This document shows, in pieces, positions 1 through 12,212 of a DNA stretch of 64,000 bases. Each line of letters starts with the position of its first letter. Position 1 is the first letter of the stretch. The translations under genes and the position numbers were made by a program. Source of the stretch: Iris pallida. Lineage: Eukaryota; Streptophyta; Magnoliopsida; Asparagales; Iridaceae. The notes under the pieces were generated by a model. It was given only the letters and a program-made list of their open reading frames with translations. It did not search any database and had not been told where the DNA came from. Location of the stretch: positions 42,775,811 to 42,839,810 of the forward strand of contig JANAVB010005597.1 of assembly GCA_029216955.1 (NCBI GenBank), written 5' to 3'.

Positions 1-2
1 AT

Positions 3-380
3 GCGAGCATCCTTAAAGTTGCTCAGGGAGTGGAGAAGAAAATGGACCCGAAGCTTAAGCGGGACCGAGACATTGGCGCCAGCAGTTCCCAAGGTCTATC
101 GAAGCGGACCGACACTCAGCAGAGACCACTTCAGCATCAGCATAATGTTCGAGCACTGACATCATCGAGGCAGCAGAGACAGATTCAGACTCCGATATAC
201 TTTTCTTGCGCATACTGCAAGAGACCGGGACACCGTGTCGGAGAATGCCGCAAGAAGTTAGGGCAGTGCTTGATTTGTGGATTTGCCACTCACCAAGTGA
301 GAGATTGCCCTGCAGCTTTCACTCGTCAGGAGCCAGCACCAGAGCAGCAGCAGGAGGACCCAGTTTTTGAGAATCAGTAG
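3..380 (+). CDS. Ty3/gypsy gag C-terminus (5' partial, nucleocapsid zinc knuckles)
   Basis: The open frame enters from the left edge and stops with TAG at 378-380. It encodes the end of a retrotransposon capsid/nucleocapsid protein. Two cysteine clusters are visible: CAYCKRPGHRVGEC, a CCHC zinc knuckle, followed by CLICGFATHQVRDCP, the second, variant knuckle typical of plant chromovirus Gag. The stretch before it is rich in Gln, Arg and Lys, as in the linker between capsid and nucleocapsid. In an autonomous element the frame would run on into protease and reverse transcriptase. Here it stops, and only about 280 noncoding bases separate it from the polypurine tract and 3' LTR. I infer a gag-only or internally deleted element. 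The 5' half and the 5' LTR lie outside the window. Confidence 0.85.
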   Translation, partial: ASILKVAQGVEKKMDPKLKRDRDIGASSSQGLSKRTDTQQRPLQHQHNVRALTSSRQQRQIQTPIYFSCAYCKRPGHRVGECRKKLGQCLICGFATHQVRDCPAAFTRQEPAPEQQQEDPVFENQ

Positions 381-662
381 TAGCTGCAGGAGCACAGTCG
401 GATGGACCGTTACCTTTCTTATGTTGCTTGTAATATTTGAATTTTCTTGTAATGCCTATTTTGAGGCTTGACTCTGAAATTTTCTTGTATTTACAGTCTT
501 TCACATTTGTTCAGTGACTACTTGTTAGTCCTTGTTACTTTTTATTATCCAAATAAAAATCTTTTACTCAATTGTTTCTTAAATTTTATTTCTACTTGAT
601 TTTGTGCACTCTACAAAACCCTTGAAATTTCGAGGATGAAATTTTTGTAAGGGGTGTAGATT
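381..662 (+). other. gypsy 3' untranslated stretch with polypurine tract
   Basis: About 280 bases between the gag stop and the 3' LTR show no pol coding. The last part has the usual chromovirus layout: a GAGGATGAAATTTTTGTAAG segment and then the purine-rich tract AAGGGGTGTAGA directly before the LTR. That tract would prime plus-strand DNA synthesis. Confidence 0.75.
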
Positions 663-1353
663 TGTAACTCCCGAAATCAATTTTGAATTCAATTCCTAAA
701 TTTTATATTTTTTAAAAAAATATATTTTCTTGAATAATAGGTTCATGTTTGAAAATAAATTAATTTCAACTTTGTTTACCAAAATTGTATTATTAGTGGT
801 TTTACTTAAATTATTATTTTGATTATTAAATCCTTGCTTTAACTAAAGACTTGGTTAATATTTTATATAAAATATTTTGTTCATGAGTATTTTAATTTTA
901 ATTCTATATTGATTGATTATTTGCTAAGTTGTAATTATGGTACTTTTGGAGAAATAACAAATGGATTAGTCATTCGTTTAGCTATTAATCTATTTATTGA
1001 TATTTTGCTGTTAATTATGTTAATGGATTAATGGTTGTTTTCGGATTAATTAATATATGATTTTTATTTGGAGAAAGTATGTAACTGATTTTATTAAATA
1101 GTTGGTAATATTGTAATTAATAAAATCTGTTGGATATTTTGATTTTCGAAAAACTGTTGGAGGGAACATTGCAATTTTGGAAATTCTGTTTATTATTGAT
1201 TTTTGAAAACCTGTTGATATTTTGAATTTCAAAATACTGTTACAAGTCATCTTTTACTAAGACCCAAGATCTACATTTATTTACCTACTCTGCCACTAAA
1301 CTAAAAGCCCCCAGATCTATTATAATTTACAATTATGCCACTGCCTATTTTAT

Positions 1354-1432
1354 TATAAATACAATAATATTTTATTATTTTTTACACACATTCCAAGACT
1401 GACACTGTTAGTCTCTCTCTCTCTCTCTCTCT
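1354..1432 (+). promoter_or_regulatory. LTR promoter: TATA box and CT-rich leader
   Basis: TATAAATA at 1354-1361 is followed within 50-80 bases by an uninterrupted CT dinucleotide run (1412-1432) and then a GC-rich leader. This is the usual plan of a plant LTR promoter and transcript start. The assignment is by layout only. Confidence 0.5.
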
Positions 1433-3333
1433 GTTTTCTCTCTCCTGGCCGACCCGGGCCATCCTCAGCCGAGCACCGCCGCCGTCGTCGCCGGAGTTCA
1501 GATCGCCGCTGCCACCTCGAAGATCGGCCAGCCTCGACTGCAGTGCTGGATCTCGAAGACAGCACCCGTCTTGGAGACCGTGCCACCGCCATCATTCTGC
1601 TGCCGCCTCGACTGCAGTGAAGTCTCTGGAGCTCCGCGTTGCCCTTCGAGAAGCGCACCGACGCCTCGATCCTCACGCCACCGCCATCAGCACCCGTGCG
1701 ACCGAGCCCGAGGAGCCATTCCGAGGAGCTCGCCGTCGTTGCCGAACCGCCGAGTCAGAAGAGGCGCCGGAGCCGCCGTCTGCTCGTCGAATGGAGATCC
1801 GCCGTCCAGTGGCCAGATCTGCTCAGCCACCGCCGCGACACGCCAGCATCACTCCAGAGCCTCGCCGACCGCCGATCACTCGCTTCACCGCCGTGCCGTG
1901 GATCGACGACCCCTTCAGGCTGGTGAGAGTTCTCATCGATCTCTTGAAATCCCCCTTCTCTTTCTTGTTTCTCTGTGAATTAGGAGTTATTTAGAAATTA
2001 GGGTTTGGAAGTATGGACTAGAGAAGGAGACGAAGAGTTTTTCTAGGGTTAGGGTTTGTAGTGGCTGTAGGTGGAGAAGATGATAACTAGGCTTAGGGTT
2101 TCTCGGCCAGAAGAGACGGGAAACAGAGGGAAGAAGAAGAAGTCGACCAGAGGAAGGAGACGGAGAATGGGCTCTGTCGGCCGAGTTTTCGGCTAGGGTT
2201 CTTAGCTGAGATGGAAGAAGAAGAACCTAGGGTTAGGTTTTGAATGGCCGGATCTAGGGTTTCGACTGCCTAGAAACTAGGAATTCACGCCGGAGAAGAC
2301 GGAGGAGTCGGCCAGAAGAAGGATAACCTAGGAATCTAGGGTTTTCGAACTGAGGAAGAAGAAGGAAGCGATAGGGTTAGGGTTTTACTTAGAGTAGTGG
2401 TGTGAGGAAGACGATGAAGAAGGGGAGAGACGACTCTCGAATGTTCGGGAGAGTCGGCTGAAGAAATTGGAAAGAAGCTGAGTGTTCTGATCGACTAAGT
2501 TTAGAAATGAGGTTAAGGAGAGAGAAGATGTCGGTTAATATCTGAGGATATTGGGCCGAGTTTTTGGGCCACAGAAGTCGGGCTGGGTCGGTTGGACTGA
2601 TATGGGTCCGAACTTTAACCATTTTGTTATATAGACAGTATGATTGAGCTGAGAAATAAGAAAATGTGTGCATGTTGTTTTGGTTCCAGTCGGGCTGGGC
2701 TGTGAGTTTAGATTGGGTTAAGCTTGTGTGGTGTTGAATTGTTAGAAATTAGGAAGATTTATCTACAGCAGTAGCAGTTAAGGTTGGTGGGCCAGAATAG
2801 AAGCTGGGCTGGACCTTGGGCCAATTCTATTGGGCCTGGAAATTCTGTGGAGAAATAGTAGGAGTGGGCTGAGCCTATAGTCCGGGTTAGGATTTGTAGA
2901 TGGGTTTTAATTTAACTGTTTAAGTTTTGATTTTAACAATGTAAAATTATATGGGCTGTGAGTATAGGTAGGATAAAATGTTTTGTTACTAAATTAGCTG
3001 TGGGTTGGGCTTATATGTTAAATATCATTTTTGTATTAATAGTAGATGTAGAGCTTAGTTACAAAAGTTAGATAGAAAATTAGTTTTTGAACTATCTACA
3101 TATGTTGCTATTAAACTGCTGTTAGTGTAATTTTCTAATAGGTATATTTCTCAAATATTGTTTAATCTAAATAATATTAACTTCATAATATTAATAACTA
3201 TAATAAAAATTTAAAACTAGATTTATCAACTATTGTGAAAACTATTGTTAGTATTATTATTTTTAAGTAAGAATTATTTTAGCTAAAGTATATATACTTT
3301 GAAATTGATAAATTTGAAATTATTTTAGCTAAA

Positions 3334-3334
<1 letters not shown>

Positions 3335-3430
<96 letters not shown>
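3335..3430. repeat. (TA)n microsatellite, about 48 units
   Basis: An uninterrupted TA run of about 96 bases inside the 3.9-kb LTR. It is flanked by two copies of a ~46-base segment containing AGCTAAAGTATATA and CTTTGAAATTGATAAATTTG (3276-3320 and 3320-3450), so the run probably grew within a tandem duplication. Confidence 0.95.
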
Positions 3431-3431
<1 letters not shown>

Positions 3432-4550
3432 TTTGAAATTGATAAATTTGGACTATAAGTATTTCTAAACATAATGGTTTTTACTTATTATAGTTTAATT
3501 ATTTTCATTAGCATTTTGGGATAAAATCTATATCTATATATTTTGGTTAGAAATTAAATGAATAATTAGCTTGGTTCTAGTATAGTTAATTAATGCCTTT
3601 AAAATCCTAATAACTTGTACAAAATATTACCAGGTGATTTGCAACCATGCAGTACTACTCTCGTGCAACCAAACCGAGGCAAGTACACTGACTCGACTTG
3701 TACTCTGTATTTCTGTCTTACATTCATGTGCCATGTTCTCATATCGGACACGAAATACACACGATTGTCTTGTACCATTGTTCATTGCTTGTGAGTCATT
3801 GTTTATTGCGGAATTGGGAGAAATATTAGCTTTTGTGTGACCACACCCAACATAGGTAATTATGGATAGCCTAATCGTACACTTCACGTACGATGAAGCC
3901 GGACCTTGTAGAATTGATTGACTCATTGACTCATTGCCTCATTGATTGATTGTCCTTCTAAGCCGGTCACACATTAGTTTATTATTTCAAATTTCACAAT
4001 TGCATATTGATTGTCGTGATTCATTGCCTTGTACATTGATAGCCGTGTTCATTGTATAGCATATTGATTTTCGTCCATTGCCTGCAGTTTTATATTTCAT
4101 TTTTGGTACCGCAGTTTCATTTCTATTTCTGGTATTCTGGTTTCACCTTGTATTCTGTACTACAGATTACATTGTATATTGTCTGGTCAGGGTTGTACTT
4201 TGCTCTTTTTCTGACAGGATACGTTGCAGGTGAGTGGGAGATTACATGGAGCTTGTGATTGCATTGGATATTGCAGCTTTTCTTTTAGTTTATTTTTCTG
4301 GAGATTGTATCTTGGATATTCATTATTGTATATTTATTTCATTTGACCGGATTTGTCTCCGGCTGATTTTGTATTAAAAACTTGATGGATATTGGTGATC
4401 ATTTTTGGGAACGTTATAAAGTTGTGTTTGTTTACATTACATTGTGACTTGGAGTTTTCCTTAGTAGTATACAGCTTACTTCGTCGTGTCCATCGACGAA
4501 GGCTGGGCGTGTCCGACTCGTATCCGATTATTCGGGAGCGGGTCGTGACA

Positions 4551-4842
4551 CTAGCAGCGGCGACATGATAAACAACCCCTGCGCCACCAGCATCGCGTCC
4601 TCCATCACGTCTCTGTTGTGGTGCCGGGCCTCTGTCACCACCAGCACCACGTCTGCCCTCACGCCGAGGACGGGTCTCCCACCACTCTGGATAGCCAATC
4701 TTGGCAAAGCAAGTTGCAACATCATGACCTGTTTTCTTGCAATGTGTACAGATCATACCTGATTTGTCCCTGGAATCTGAGGTTCTACTATTAGAAGTAG
4801 TAGAGAGACGAGGTGAAGTCTTGATTTGTCCCACAACCAATG
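4551..4842 (-). pseudogene. Ty1/copia gag fragment: zinc knuckle part
   Basis: Minus-strand reading carries CTHCKKTGHDVATC followed by FAKIGYPEWW, the CCHC zinc knuckle and conserved tail of plant Ty1/copia Gag, and then an Arg/Gly-rich stretch. It is the third piece of one gag gene. The N-terminal piece is at 10876-11482 and the middle piece at 7289-7439. The left end is cut at 4551 by the gypsy LTR, so the copia pol region is not in view. The right edge, where CACTA sequence begins, is approximate. Confidence 0.8.
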
Positions 4843-7288
4843 TGTGATGAGCACGGATACTTTGACAAAGGAGACCACCATGCTGTCAGGAACCTCTCAC
4901 TCGAGCTCTACACGAAAGATGTCCACTTGAGCTCCGGGACAAAGTTTTGGCTCGGAGCAAGAATCTGTTGACGGAGCACATCCACCATGCCGTCAGAAAA
5001 AATAGTAACGGTGAGAGACCCATCTGAGTAGGACGTACACACTCAATCCCACTACTGATATCATACTTGTAAAGGTGATCTCTCAGAGTATACGTCCTAC
5101 TCAGATTGATCTCTCAGAGTATCCTCTCTGGTTGGTTGTCGTATCATCATTGCCGAGGGATGAGGGTCGTAGTACCAATACAATCCAGAGATTGACACAG
5201 TACTAATTCATATATGTAGTCCAATACAAATAGTCTAATACAAAAACAACCCAATACAAATAGTCCAATACAAATAAGTACTAATAGCTAATGAGAACCA
5301 CGCAGCTCACGTAAATGCTCAGTGATACGATCACGCAACCACCTCGAAAAAGCGAGATCTTTGCCGTGAGGAGAGATGTCGTCCCTTGCAAGTGTTGCAT
5401 GAATAGAACTCCCGGTCTCACTAGCTACCGGTGCTGGATGAATAGAACTCCCGGTCTCACTAGCAACCGGTGCCACTTCCTCCTTAACTGTAGGAGGAGC
5501 CACCTCAACATTCACTGTTTCCCTCAAACGACGTGCTGCTCCTCGGATCATGGGTGCCATCTGGTAAGATCGATAGTCACAAATAATATAATTGTAACAT
5601 AAGCAAGCTAACTAAAGGAACCATCATGTAATTTGAGTACAATTTCGAAAACAGATAAAGTATAAAAAATTCAATTTTTTGCCAAGTGTGAGAACGGATG
5701 GCTCAGATCACAACCGAAGATTCATTCTAGTATACATTAGTGTGAATCATCTATGTTCTGTACATATGGTGTAGTATATGTTCTTATCGTATCTAGTATC
5801 TGAAGAATGTAACAGAATCAAGATGAACTCACATAATGTAATACTAAGACATCATCTACTACTATATAAGATATAGTGATAGGTTGTCGTATCATCATTG
5901 CCAAGGGATGAGGGTCGGAGGACAGTCAACTTTATCTACGGCTACATAGTTTCTGCCTCGTCAGTCGAATGGTTGCAGGGACTATGTCCTGATCACGATG
6001 TCGTACCGTAGATTAATGCAAAGTCCTTATAGAAAATGTCGTACATAGATTTCTACCTCGCCAGTCGAATGGCTGTAGGGACAGTGTCTGACTTGGTGTA
6101 TCTCACCATTTTTCTAAACCTATACACACCCTTGCCCAAACCATTTGTTTCAGTAGGTAAAACATTCCAGGTTACTCAAGTAACCTGTCATGCAACATTT
6201 GGTGTCAACAGCATTCCTTGTTAATTGTAACATGCATACTATCATATCCCAACTCTGCCAAAACCTGACCAACATACCCTACACTAATCATTCCATATTT
6301 CAGTAATGTCAGTGAGCTAAATCATACTCAACTGTCGAGAATACTTAGGAGAAACTCATTCACAGGATTAGTATCCATCCTTCGTGAAATAGCTGAAATT
6401 TTATAGGGCTCGATAATAATTATCAGTCAATTTATTCATCATTTCAAAACCCTGAAAATGCCCAAAAAACTCCCAGCATCAGTAAATAGGGCTCGAACCC
6501 TAAATTAGAATTCGAATCCAAGCAAAACATCAAATTGACAGTTGATATGCCCAAAAAACTCCCAGTATCAGTATATAGGTGTCACATTGTAAGTCTCGTG
6601 TCCACACAGTGGGACACGACGTGTCCAAACCAACAAAATAGGTGTCACACGAACTAGAAGCGAGTCCACGCTCTCGTGTCCCCCGCAGCGAGTCCACTGT
6701 GAGTCTCGTGTCCCCCGTAGCGAGTCCATGCTCTCGTGGACACGAACTAGAAGCGAGAGAGAGAGCTAGAAGACGAGGAGAAACTGGGAAACGGGGACAG
6801 GGGATCACCTGAGGAGGAGCTACCTGAGGAAGAAGGAGGAGAAGGAGGAGGCCGGAGGAGGGAGATTGCCGGAGGAGCGCCGCGGAGGAGGAGGCCGGAG
6901 GAGGGAAATCGCCGGAGGAGCGTCGCGGAGGAGGAGCGCGCGAAAAATTGGGGGAAGAAATTTGTGAATGATCGAAAATGAAACCCTCGCCGCCTATATG
7001 AAACATTTAGCGACGTCCTTCTCAGCCGTCGCTAAACGTCGCTGATATTTAATAAACGACGACGCTACTTAAAATGCGTCGCTACACGTCGCTATATCAG
7101 CGACGTGTACCGACGAACTTGCGACGCAAATTTCCATTTAACAAATTGTAGCCGCTAGACGTCGCTTTTAGTCGCTGTTGGCGACAAACAGCGACGTCTT
7201 AGATAAACGTCGCTAAACCCCCAAATATTAGCGACGTTTTATCTTGGAGTCGCTAAATACGTCGCTGATATGACTTATTTTGGTAGTG
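4843..7288 (-). mobile_element. CACTA (En/Spm-type) transposon, one clear end
   Basis: Read on the minus strand, the right end begins CACTACCAAAATAAG, the CACTA-superfamily terminus, followed by dense subterminal repeats. It sits between the middle and distal pieces of the copia gag, and the bases next to it (GCG at 7289-7291) would be the 3-bp target copy. I could not find a matching CACTA end near 4840, so the left boundary is inferred from where copia Gag coding stops. No transposase is recognisable. A 90-residue minus-strand frame at 5288-5560 with a repeated VASETGSSIH motif may be a remnant of an element protein. Internal direct repeats occur at 5135-5172/5882-5920 and 5948-5975/6055-6082. 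Confidence 0.65.
6995..7288. repeat. CACTA subterminal repeats (AGCGACGT / ACGTCGCT)
   Basis: About a dozen copies of a short word (AGCGACG or its complement CGTCGCT) lie in both orientations within 300 bases of the CACTA terminus. In known CACTA elements such subterminal repeats are binding sites for the element's DNA-binding protein. That role is inferred from the family. Confidence 0.75.
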
Positions 7289-7439
7289 GCGCCAACACCT
7301 CCTCCGCAGCGGATTGGACCTGAGATTTTCGCATATCCTCCTCCTCACGGACTGCCTGGTATGCCCGATCTAAACTTGGCTGAGCATCCTGAACCAGAAG
7401 ATTAGATCGGGTATGACCATACAACTCAGCATTCAACCC
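7289..7439 (-). pseudogene. Ty1/copia gag fragment: middle part
   Basis: The minus strand reads on from the N-terminal gag piece: the Gly-Leu at the end of that piece continues here as GLNAELYGHTRSNLLVQ and then an AYQAVREEEDMRK-like segment, a conserved region of copia-type Gag before the zinc knuckle. It is flanked on the right by the solo LTR and on the left by the CACTA end. Confidence 0.85.
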
Positions 7440-10400
7440 TGTCACGACCCACACCCGCTTTTTCGGATACGAGACGTGTCCAAGCCAGCCTACGCCGCAG
7501 AGTCGGCGGTAGAACGCTGTCAAGCCCGCAAGGAATAAATGCTCAAAATCACAAAATATAATATTTGCTGCTCATTCACATTTCTAATTTTATTACAACA
7601 TTTACAAGATTTATATTTAAAGGAAAAATACAAAGTTCTCACAATTAAAGAAAATGACAACTAGTTCCACTATCTAGGTCAGCCTCAGCATACCCATGTC
7701 TTCCCAGTGCTAAGAGTGATTGCGGCTAAACCTGAAAAATGTTGGTTTCCAGTCAGGAATGGAACAAGTACACAAACCGACGGCAATGCGAAAACATAAT
7801 AGAATTAACAAGACATGAAAATAACATATGGAATATGAAAGCTGGAGAGAACTGATAACATGGCACGGTGGAGAAGTAAAGGAAAAATAAAAGACAACTA
7901 CCTAGGTGATGTGAAATATCATTTTCAATATGTGAACGGCTAGGGGGTAAATACGGCTCACTGCACGTGTCGTATGCAGCTGCTGTCATTCAAGATTAGA
8001 CGTATTGGGATAGTTCTGGGTAGTCCACATGTGTACTAAGATATTTTCCCTCCCGACTACTCCGTGTGACGAACGTGTCAACAAGCAGCAAGATATATGT
8101 ATAGACATGAAATGAAAAGACTACTATGAATCGAAAGCAATCAGAAAGTGCACTTGCCTGAGGTCCTCAGCTGGTAAAACCGACCATCCAATTGTGTTCA
8201 GACTAGTCCAGTTGGCTAGCATTGGTGTGAAGGATTTCGAAATTCGCAATAAAAATAAGAATACGATTAGTTACAATCAATGATCAATCTAGAAAGAATT
8301 TGATATAAGAAGGTTACACCTTTACTCTCAACATCCTTAAGAAAACTATTTGTTTATAAACCATACATTTATGAATTAGTCAACCCTTAAAAGACTATAT
8401 ATTTATTTAGGAAGCTACTTATGATATTTGAAAACGATACTAGTTGATCATATCTTATATAAATACGTTCAAAAACCTAGTAAATCGTTTTTAGGTAAAA
8501 CTTAATTTGTAAACTATATTTATAATACTCGAAAGGTATATTCTATTAGTCAAAAATATTTTAGATACATATTTAAACATTATAGGGAATTATTTTTGGG
8601 CAAAACTATGATTTTTCCAAAATATGATTTTGGGTCAAAAGCTGTATTTTGAAGATATTTAGGGAAAAATAATGCTTTAAGATTCGAAATCCAAGTTGAA
8701 CTTACGTATAGGGCCCAAGCCCATAATATAATTTATTACAACTAACTGCTAGGAAATTACTTAATATACCTATATTTAATAAATAGTATACATGGATAAT
8801 ACTTTAAGGGTTTTAACACTAGTAGCAAAATCATATTTTAAATAACATAACTATAAAAAGTATTACATACGTAAATTACTACATATAACAGTATGATACA
8901 AAATATACCAAAAGTTAACTCTCCATATAACATCATTAATAATAATAGCAATACTAACCTATATTAATAAGTAACAAATCCCTATGATACATAGTTCTAC
9001 TGTATATATGCGAACATCCCACCTACACACATTGGCAAAAGCAACCATTCATTTGCTCAGAGCATTTATTGCTATTAGAGTAATAAATGAAAGAGGAAAA
9101 GTTTGACTCTTTCTTCATCACTACAGAGAAAGGGAAGAGAAGAAGTAGCCGAACATATGAGAAGAAGGGAGGGACAGAGAGAGAGAAAAGTGAGGCTTAC
9201 CAATTCGAGCTGGAAAGCTCGGGCTGGACACAGTCCAGGCGGCCACCACGCGGAGGGAAGCTCCCGAGATGCGGCGTTTTGGAGGCGAGCTCGACACGGC
9301 GGTGGCTTTCGGCGGAGATGGCTCTCACTGAGGCCGGCGGCGACTAGCGCGATACGAGAAGAGACAGCGCCGGAGGAGGGCACGCAAGTGGCGGCCAGAC
9401 AGCGTGTGGGGCTGTGGCTCGTCGGACCTGGCAAGGAGAGGTGGTGGTCACTTGGGCTTTGTCGGCTCTCCGCGTCGGAGTTGGGGGAGGCGCAATAGAT
9501 GCGGGAGGCGGTTGCCGGCGCTCGGCTAACACGGTGGTGCGGCGCTGTCGATTTCGGCACCGCTCGTAGAGAGGGCCGTGACACGGCGTCGAGGTCGGGT
9601 CCGATTCGACCACGACGGTGGTTTTTGGTGAACTTGGCGATGGTGGTTGCGGAGTCGGGGACAAAGATGCTCGGATCTGGCCGACACTGCCCGACCGTGC
9701 GTGGGGACACGCCTGCTGGTGAGGGCGACGGTAGGTCGCGGGGACGGTGGCTACATGGATGCCATGTGCCCGAGCCCGACAGTCGAGTTGTTGACGTCAT
9801 GGAAGAGCATGCATAACGTGCGCGCGGTCAGAAAGGGACACAATGCAATGGGTCATTGGCTGAGGTCAGGTTCTGAGCGTCGACGAGGACGACAAGAAGG
9901 ATTCTTGGGAGTTCTTTAGGAGAGACGTCCGATGCGAGGTGTTGCCATGGATTTGCGACTCCATTGATGGCAGCATCTCGATAGAAAGTGTCAAGACCAT
10001 AGAGATGATGCAATCGACAATCTTTACTTGGCTTGGCAAGGGCGGGGAGCAGGGGTTTGCCGAGAGGGGAACGAGATAGAGAGTTACATCTATACATATA
10101 TTGAGTCCCAGTCTATTAGTTAGATAAGGGCGCCTAAATTCGGTTTATCATTATAATAGTTTATTCTTATCTATCTATCGTTCGTTCGTTCCATCTATCT
10201 ACCCGAATCCTATCAGTTTGTTGATAGGATCATATGTAGATACTAATATACTTTAAATATTATACATCTTTATCCAACTAATTTACTCTAACCATAACCC
10301 TTGGATGATTGCGAATAAAAGTAATACTCAATATTTATCGAAAAATGTAAATTCCAATGGATAAAATTCACGTAACTTTAATTTAAGTAAAATGATCCTG

Positions 10401-10875
10401 TCGTAAGACGTTTACAATAATAAAATAATATATTATTCTATAATGTCAAATACTTTAAATCGTATAAATTCGAATCTCAAACGAATAAGCGATCAACACA
10501 ATACCTTGAAAATAATATTTAACTTTTATCCAGCTAATTTGTATATCTTCTAACCAAAGAAATAAATAATTCAAAACATATATTATTTTGTATACAAAAT
10601 TACCTAAAATATTTATAATTATAAAACCATTTTCGAAATCAATATTTAGGAAGTCCAAATATTTTGTAAAGCAATTTAATGAGTACAAAAATAATAATTA
10701 TATTTTTTTTATTAAAACCAACTAAATGCTTTCAAACCATAAATTGTTAACTAGTTTTGAAATAACATATAATATTTATATTTTTCAAAGATAATTTATT
10801 CCAAGACACGTTCTAACAAAAAAATACAACACAGCAAATAAGTAAAATTCAAAAATATTGGGGAGAGGAGTTACA
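7440..10875 (-). mobile_element. solo Ty3/gypsy LTR, 3.4 kb
   Basis: On the minus strand it starts TGTAACTCCTC and ends GGGTCGTGACA. No internal region is attached. It interrupts the copia gag between Tyr-Gly-Leu codons that can be rejoined across it, and ACCC/AACCC is repeated at both junctions (7435-7439 and 10875/10876-10879), so the target duplication is 4-5 bp. A GC-rich block at 9150-9800 is matched by a similar block in the 3.9-kb LTR at 663-4550. A single LTR with a target duplication usually arises by recombination between the two LTRs of a full element. Long open frames inside (9075-9816) overlap on both strands and look compositional. Confidence 0.8.
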
Positions 10876-11482
10876 ACCCATACATAAAGTCCTGAAAGTG
10901 GTCTTCATCCCTCATATCCTGTAGCTTTGCAGCAAGTTCACCACAGGTACAAGTAGGCAATGAGAAATAAGCAGCTTGTTCATCCCACAAAGACTGTAAA
11001 TTTCCAAAGTAAGTTTCCACAGACATCGAAGCCGTTTGTTTACACTCAGCCAAAGCCACCTTAATTTGTTGCTTCCGAGTGCCATTGCTAACAACAAATC
11101 TTTTCTCCAACAAGTTCCATAATGGATATACCTCCTCAAAGTACGACAAAGATTTCTTCAGAGACGGATCAATGGTATTAAGAACCCATTGAACCAATAG
11201 CGCTTGCACACATCTCCAATCAAGCAATTTACTAGCATCATTAACAGGTTTGACTTCAGTACCTTCCAGAAAAGTGATCTTTCGCCTAGAGATCAGGGAG
11301 AGACGTATCGACCGAGACCACTCAGCATAGTTCGGTTCACGAAAAATAATAGGAGTAATGATATTTTCTGGTTGATCAGCAGAACTCAGAAAATATGGAT
11401 CCTTCGGATTAGGATAATTTGGGTTGTGTGCACCGCCACCGCCAGTCGCGACGGAGTAGCTGGACGCAGCATCATCTGCCAT
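10876..11482 (-). pseudogene. Ty1/copia gag N-terminus
   Basis: The minus-strand frame starts ATG at 11482 (MADDAASSYSV). It contains NPYFLSSADQPENIIT-like and FREPNYAEWSRSIRLSL motifs, then TFLEG, the N-terminal module of plant copia Gag, followed by a helix-rich region with WNLLEKRF and YFGNLQSLWDE. The frame is cut at 10876 by the solo LTR. The protein would assemble into the retrotransposon particle. With three large insertions the gene cannot make a full product, so I call it a pseudogene. The start lies about 700 bases downstream of the primer-binding site, as expected for gag. Confidence 0.88.
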
Positions 11483-12200
11483 CGCGGATGTCGGGTGTAC
11501 AAAATTTTGTACAACTTCGACGAATCGGCCGCTGTTGGACGGGGTCGGCGGCGAATCGGCCGCGATCAGGGGCGCCGGATCTGGCGCGTAGGGGTCAGCT
11601 TACGGGAGCGGTGCGGATGTCGGGTGTACAAAAGTTTGTACAACTCCGACGAAACGACCGCTAATGGTCGGGGTCGGCGGCGTATTGGCAGCGATCAGGG
11701 GCGCCGGATCTGGCGCGGAGGGGCGAACGGCGAGTTCTGCCATGGTCAGGCTGGATCAAACAGGCACGGGAGCGGGCGTCGTCGGATCGAACAGACGCGG
11801 GCGCTGTCAGTGCCGAAAAGAACAGACGCGGGCGCGGTCGGCGCGGGCGCGGATCGGTCAGGACACCGTCTCGATCGCGGGCGCGGTCGGCGCGGGGGCG
11901 GATCGGTCACGGGTGCTGCCGCGATTGGGCAATTGCTTATTCCAACAGAAGATGGCAATTGCTTATTCCAACAGAAGATGGCAATAGCTATTAAGCTTTG
12001 CTTTGCTCTCTTCTTGGTCTTCTTTTATGCTGGTAATACGCAGACGTGCATCGTCACCAACGTCCTCTTCCAAACAATAGACACAGGCGCGGGATCGGTC
12101 GTCAGGCGCGGTCGGCGCGGGAGAGGGCGTCGGCCGCGGTCGGCACGGGTTTCGGGTAGGGTTTTTTTTTCGGGAGATGACGGCTAGGATTTTTCGGGAG
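11483..12200 (-). repeat. copia untranslated leader with tandem duplications
   Basis: GC-rich leader between primer-binding site and gag. It holds two diverged copies of a ~120-base unit (11487-11602 and 11613-11731), each with a TGTACAAA...TTTGTACA hairpin and a GGGGCGCCGGATCTGGCGCG block. It also holds a 26-base direct repeat (about 11934-11986) and GC-rich repeats at 11820-11912. Confidence 0.7.
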
Positions 12201-12212
12201 GCTCTGATACCA
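12201..12212 (-). promoter_or_regulatory. copia primer-binding site (initiator tRNA-Met)
   Basis: The minus strand reads TGGTATCAGAGC, complementary to the 3' end of plant initiator tRNA-Met, directly next to an LTR end (CCTACA). This site primes reverse transcription in most plant copia elements. Confidence 0.85.

Larger units (their letters stand above)
663..4550 (+). mobile_element. Ty3/gypsy 3' LTR, 3.9 kb
   Basis: Starts TGTAACTCCCG right after a polypurine tract and ends GGGTCGTGACA, giving TG...CA ends. Its last 70 bases resemble the end of the solo LTR at 7440-10875 in both wording and order, so the two belong to related families. Inside are a TATA box, a CT-rich leader, a GC-rich block (about 1440-1930) and a long TA microsatellite. 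The right end cuts the copia gag zinc-knuckle region at 4551, so this element landed in the older copia. The open frames in the GC-rich block (1570-1990) overlap in several frames and look like base composition, not genes. Confidence 0.8.

Noticed and set aside
1570..1994. Overlapping open frames in the GC-rich part of the 3.9-kb LTR
   Set aside because: Three plus-strand frames and one minus-strand frame overlap with Arg/Pro/Ser-rich products. This fits base composition inside an LTR leader, not a gene.
5288..5560. 90-codon minus-strand frame as a transposase gene
   Set aside because: It has a short duplicated motif but no catalytic signature of a CACTA transposase; kept only as a possible remnant in the CACTA entry.
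9075..9816. 241-codon minus-strand frame and several plus-strand frames in the solo LTR
   Set aside because: Low-complexity Ser/Pro/Arg product, open in several frames, located in the GC-rich block of a solo LTR. No domain seen.
11204..12187. 327-codon plus-strand frame
   Set aside because: It is antisense to copia gag and its GC-rich leader; repeats in the DNA produce repeated Arg/Gly segments.
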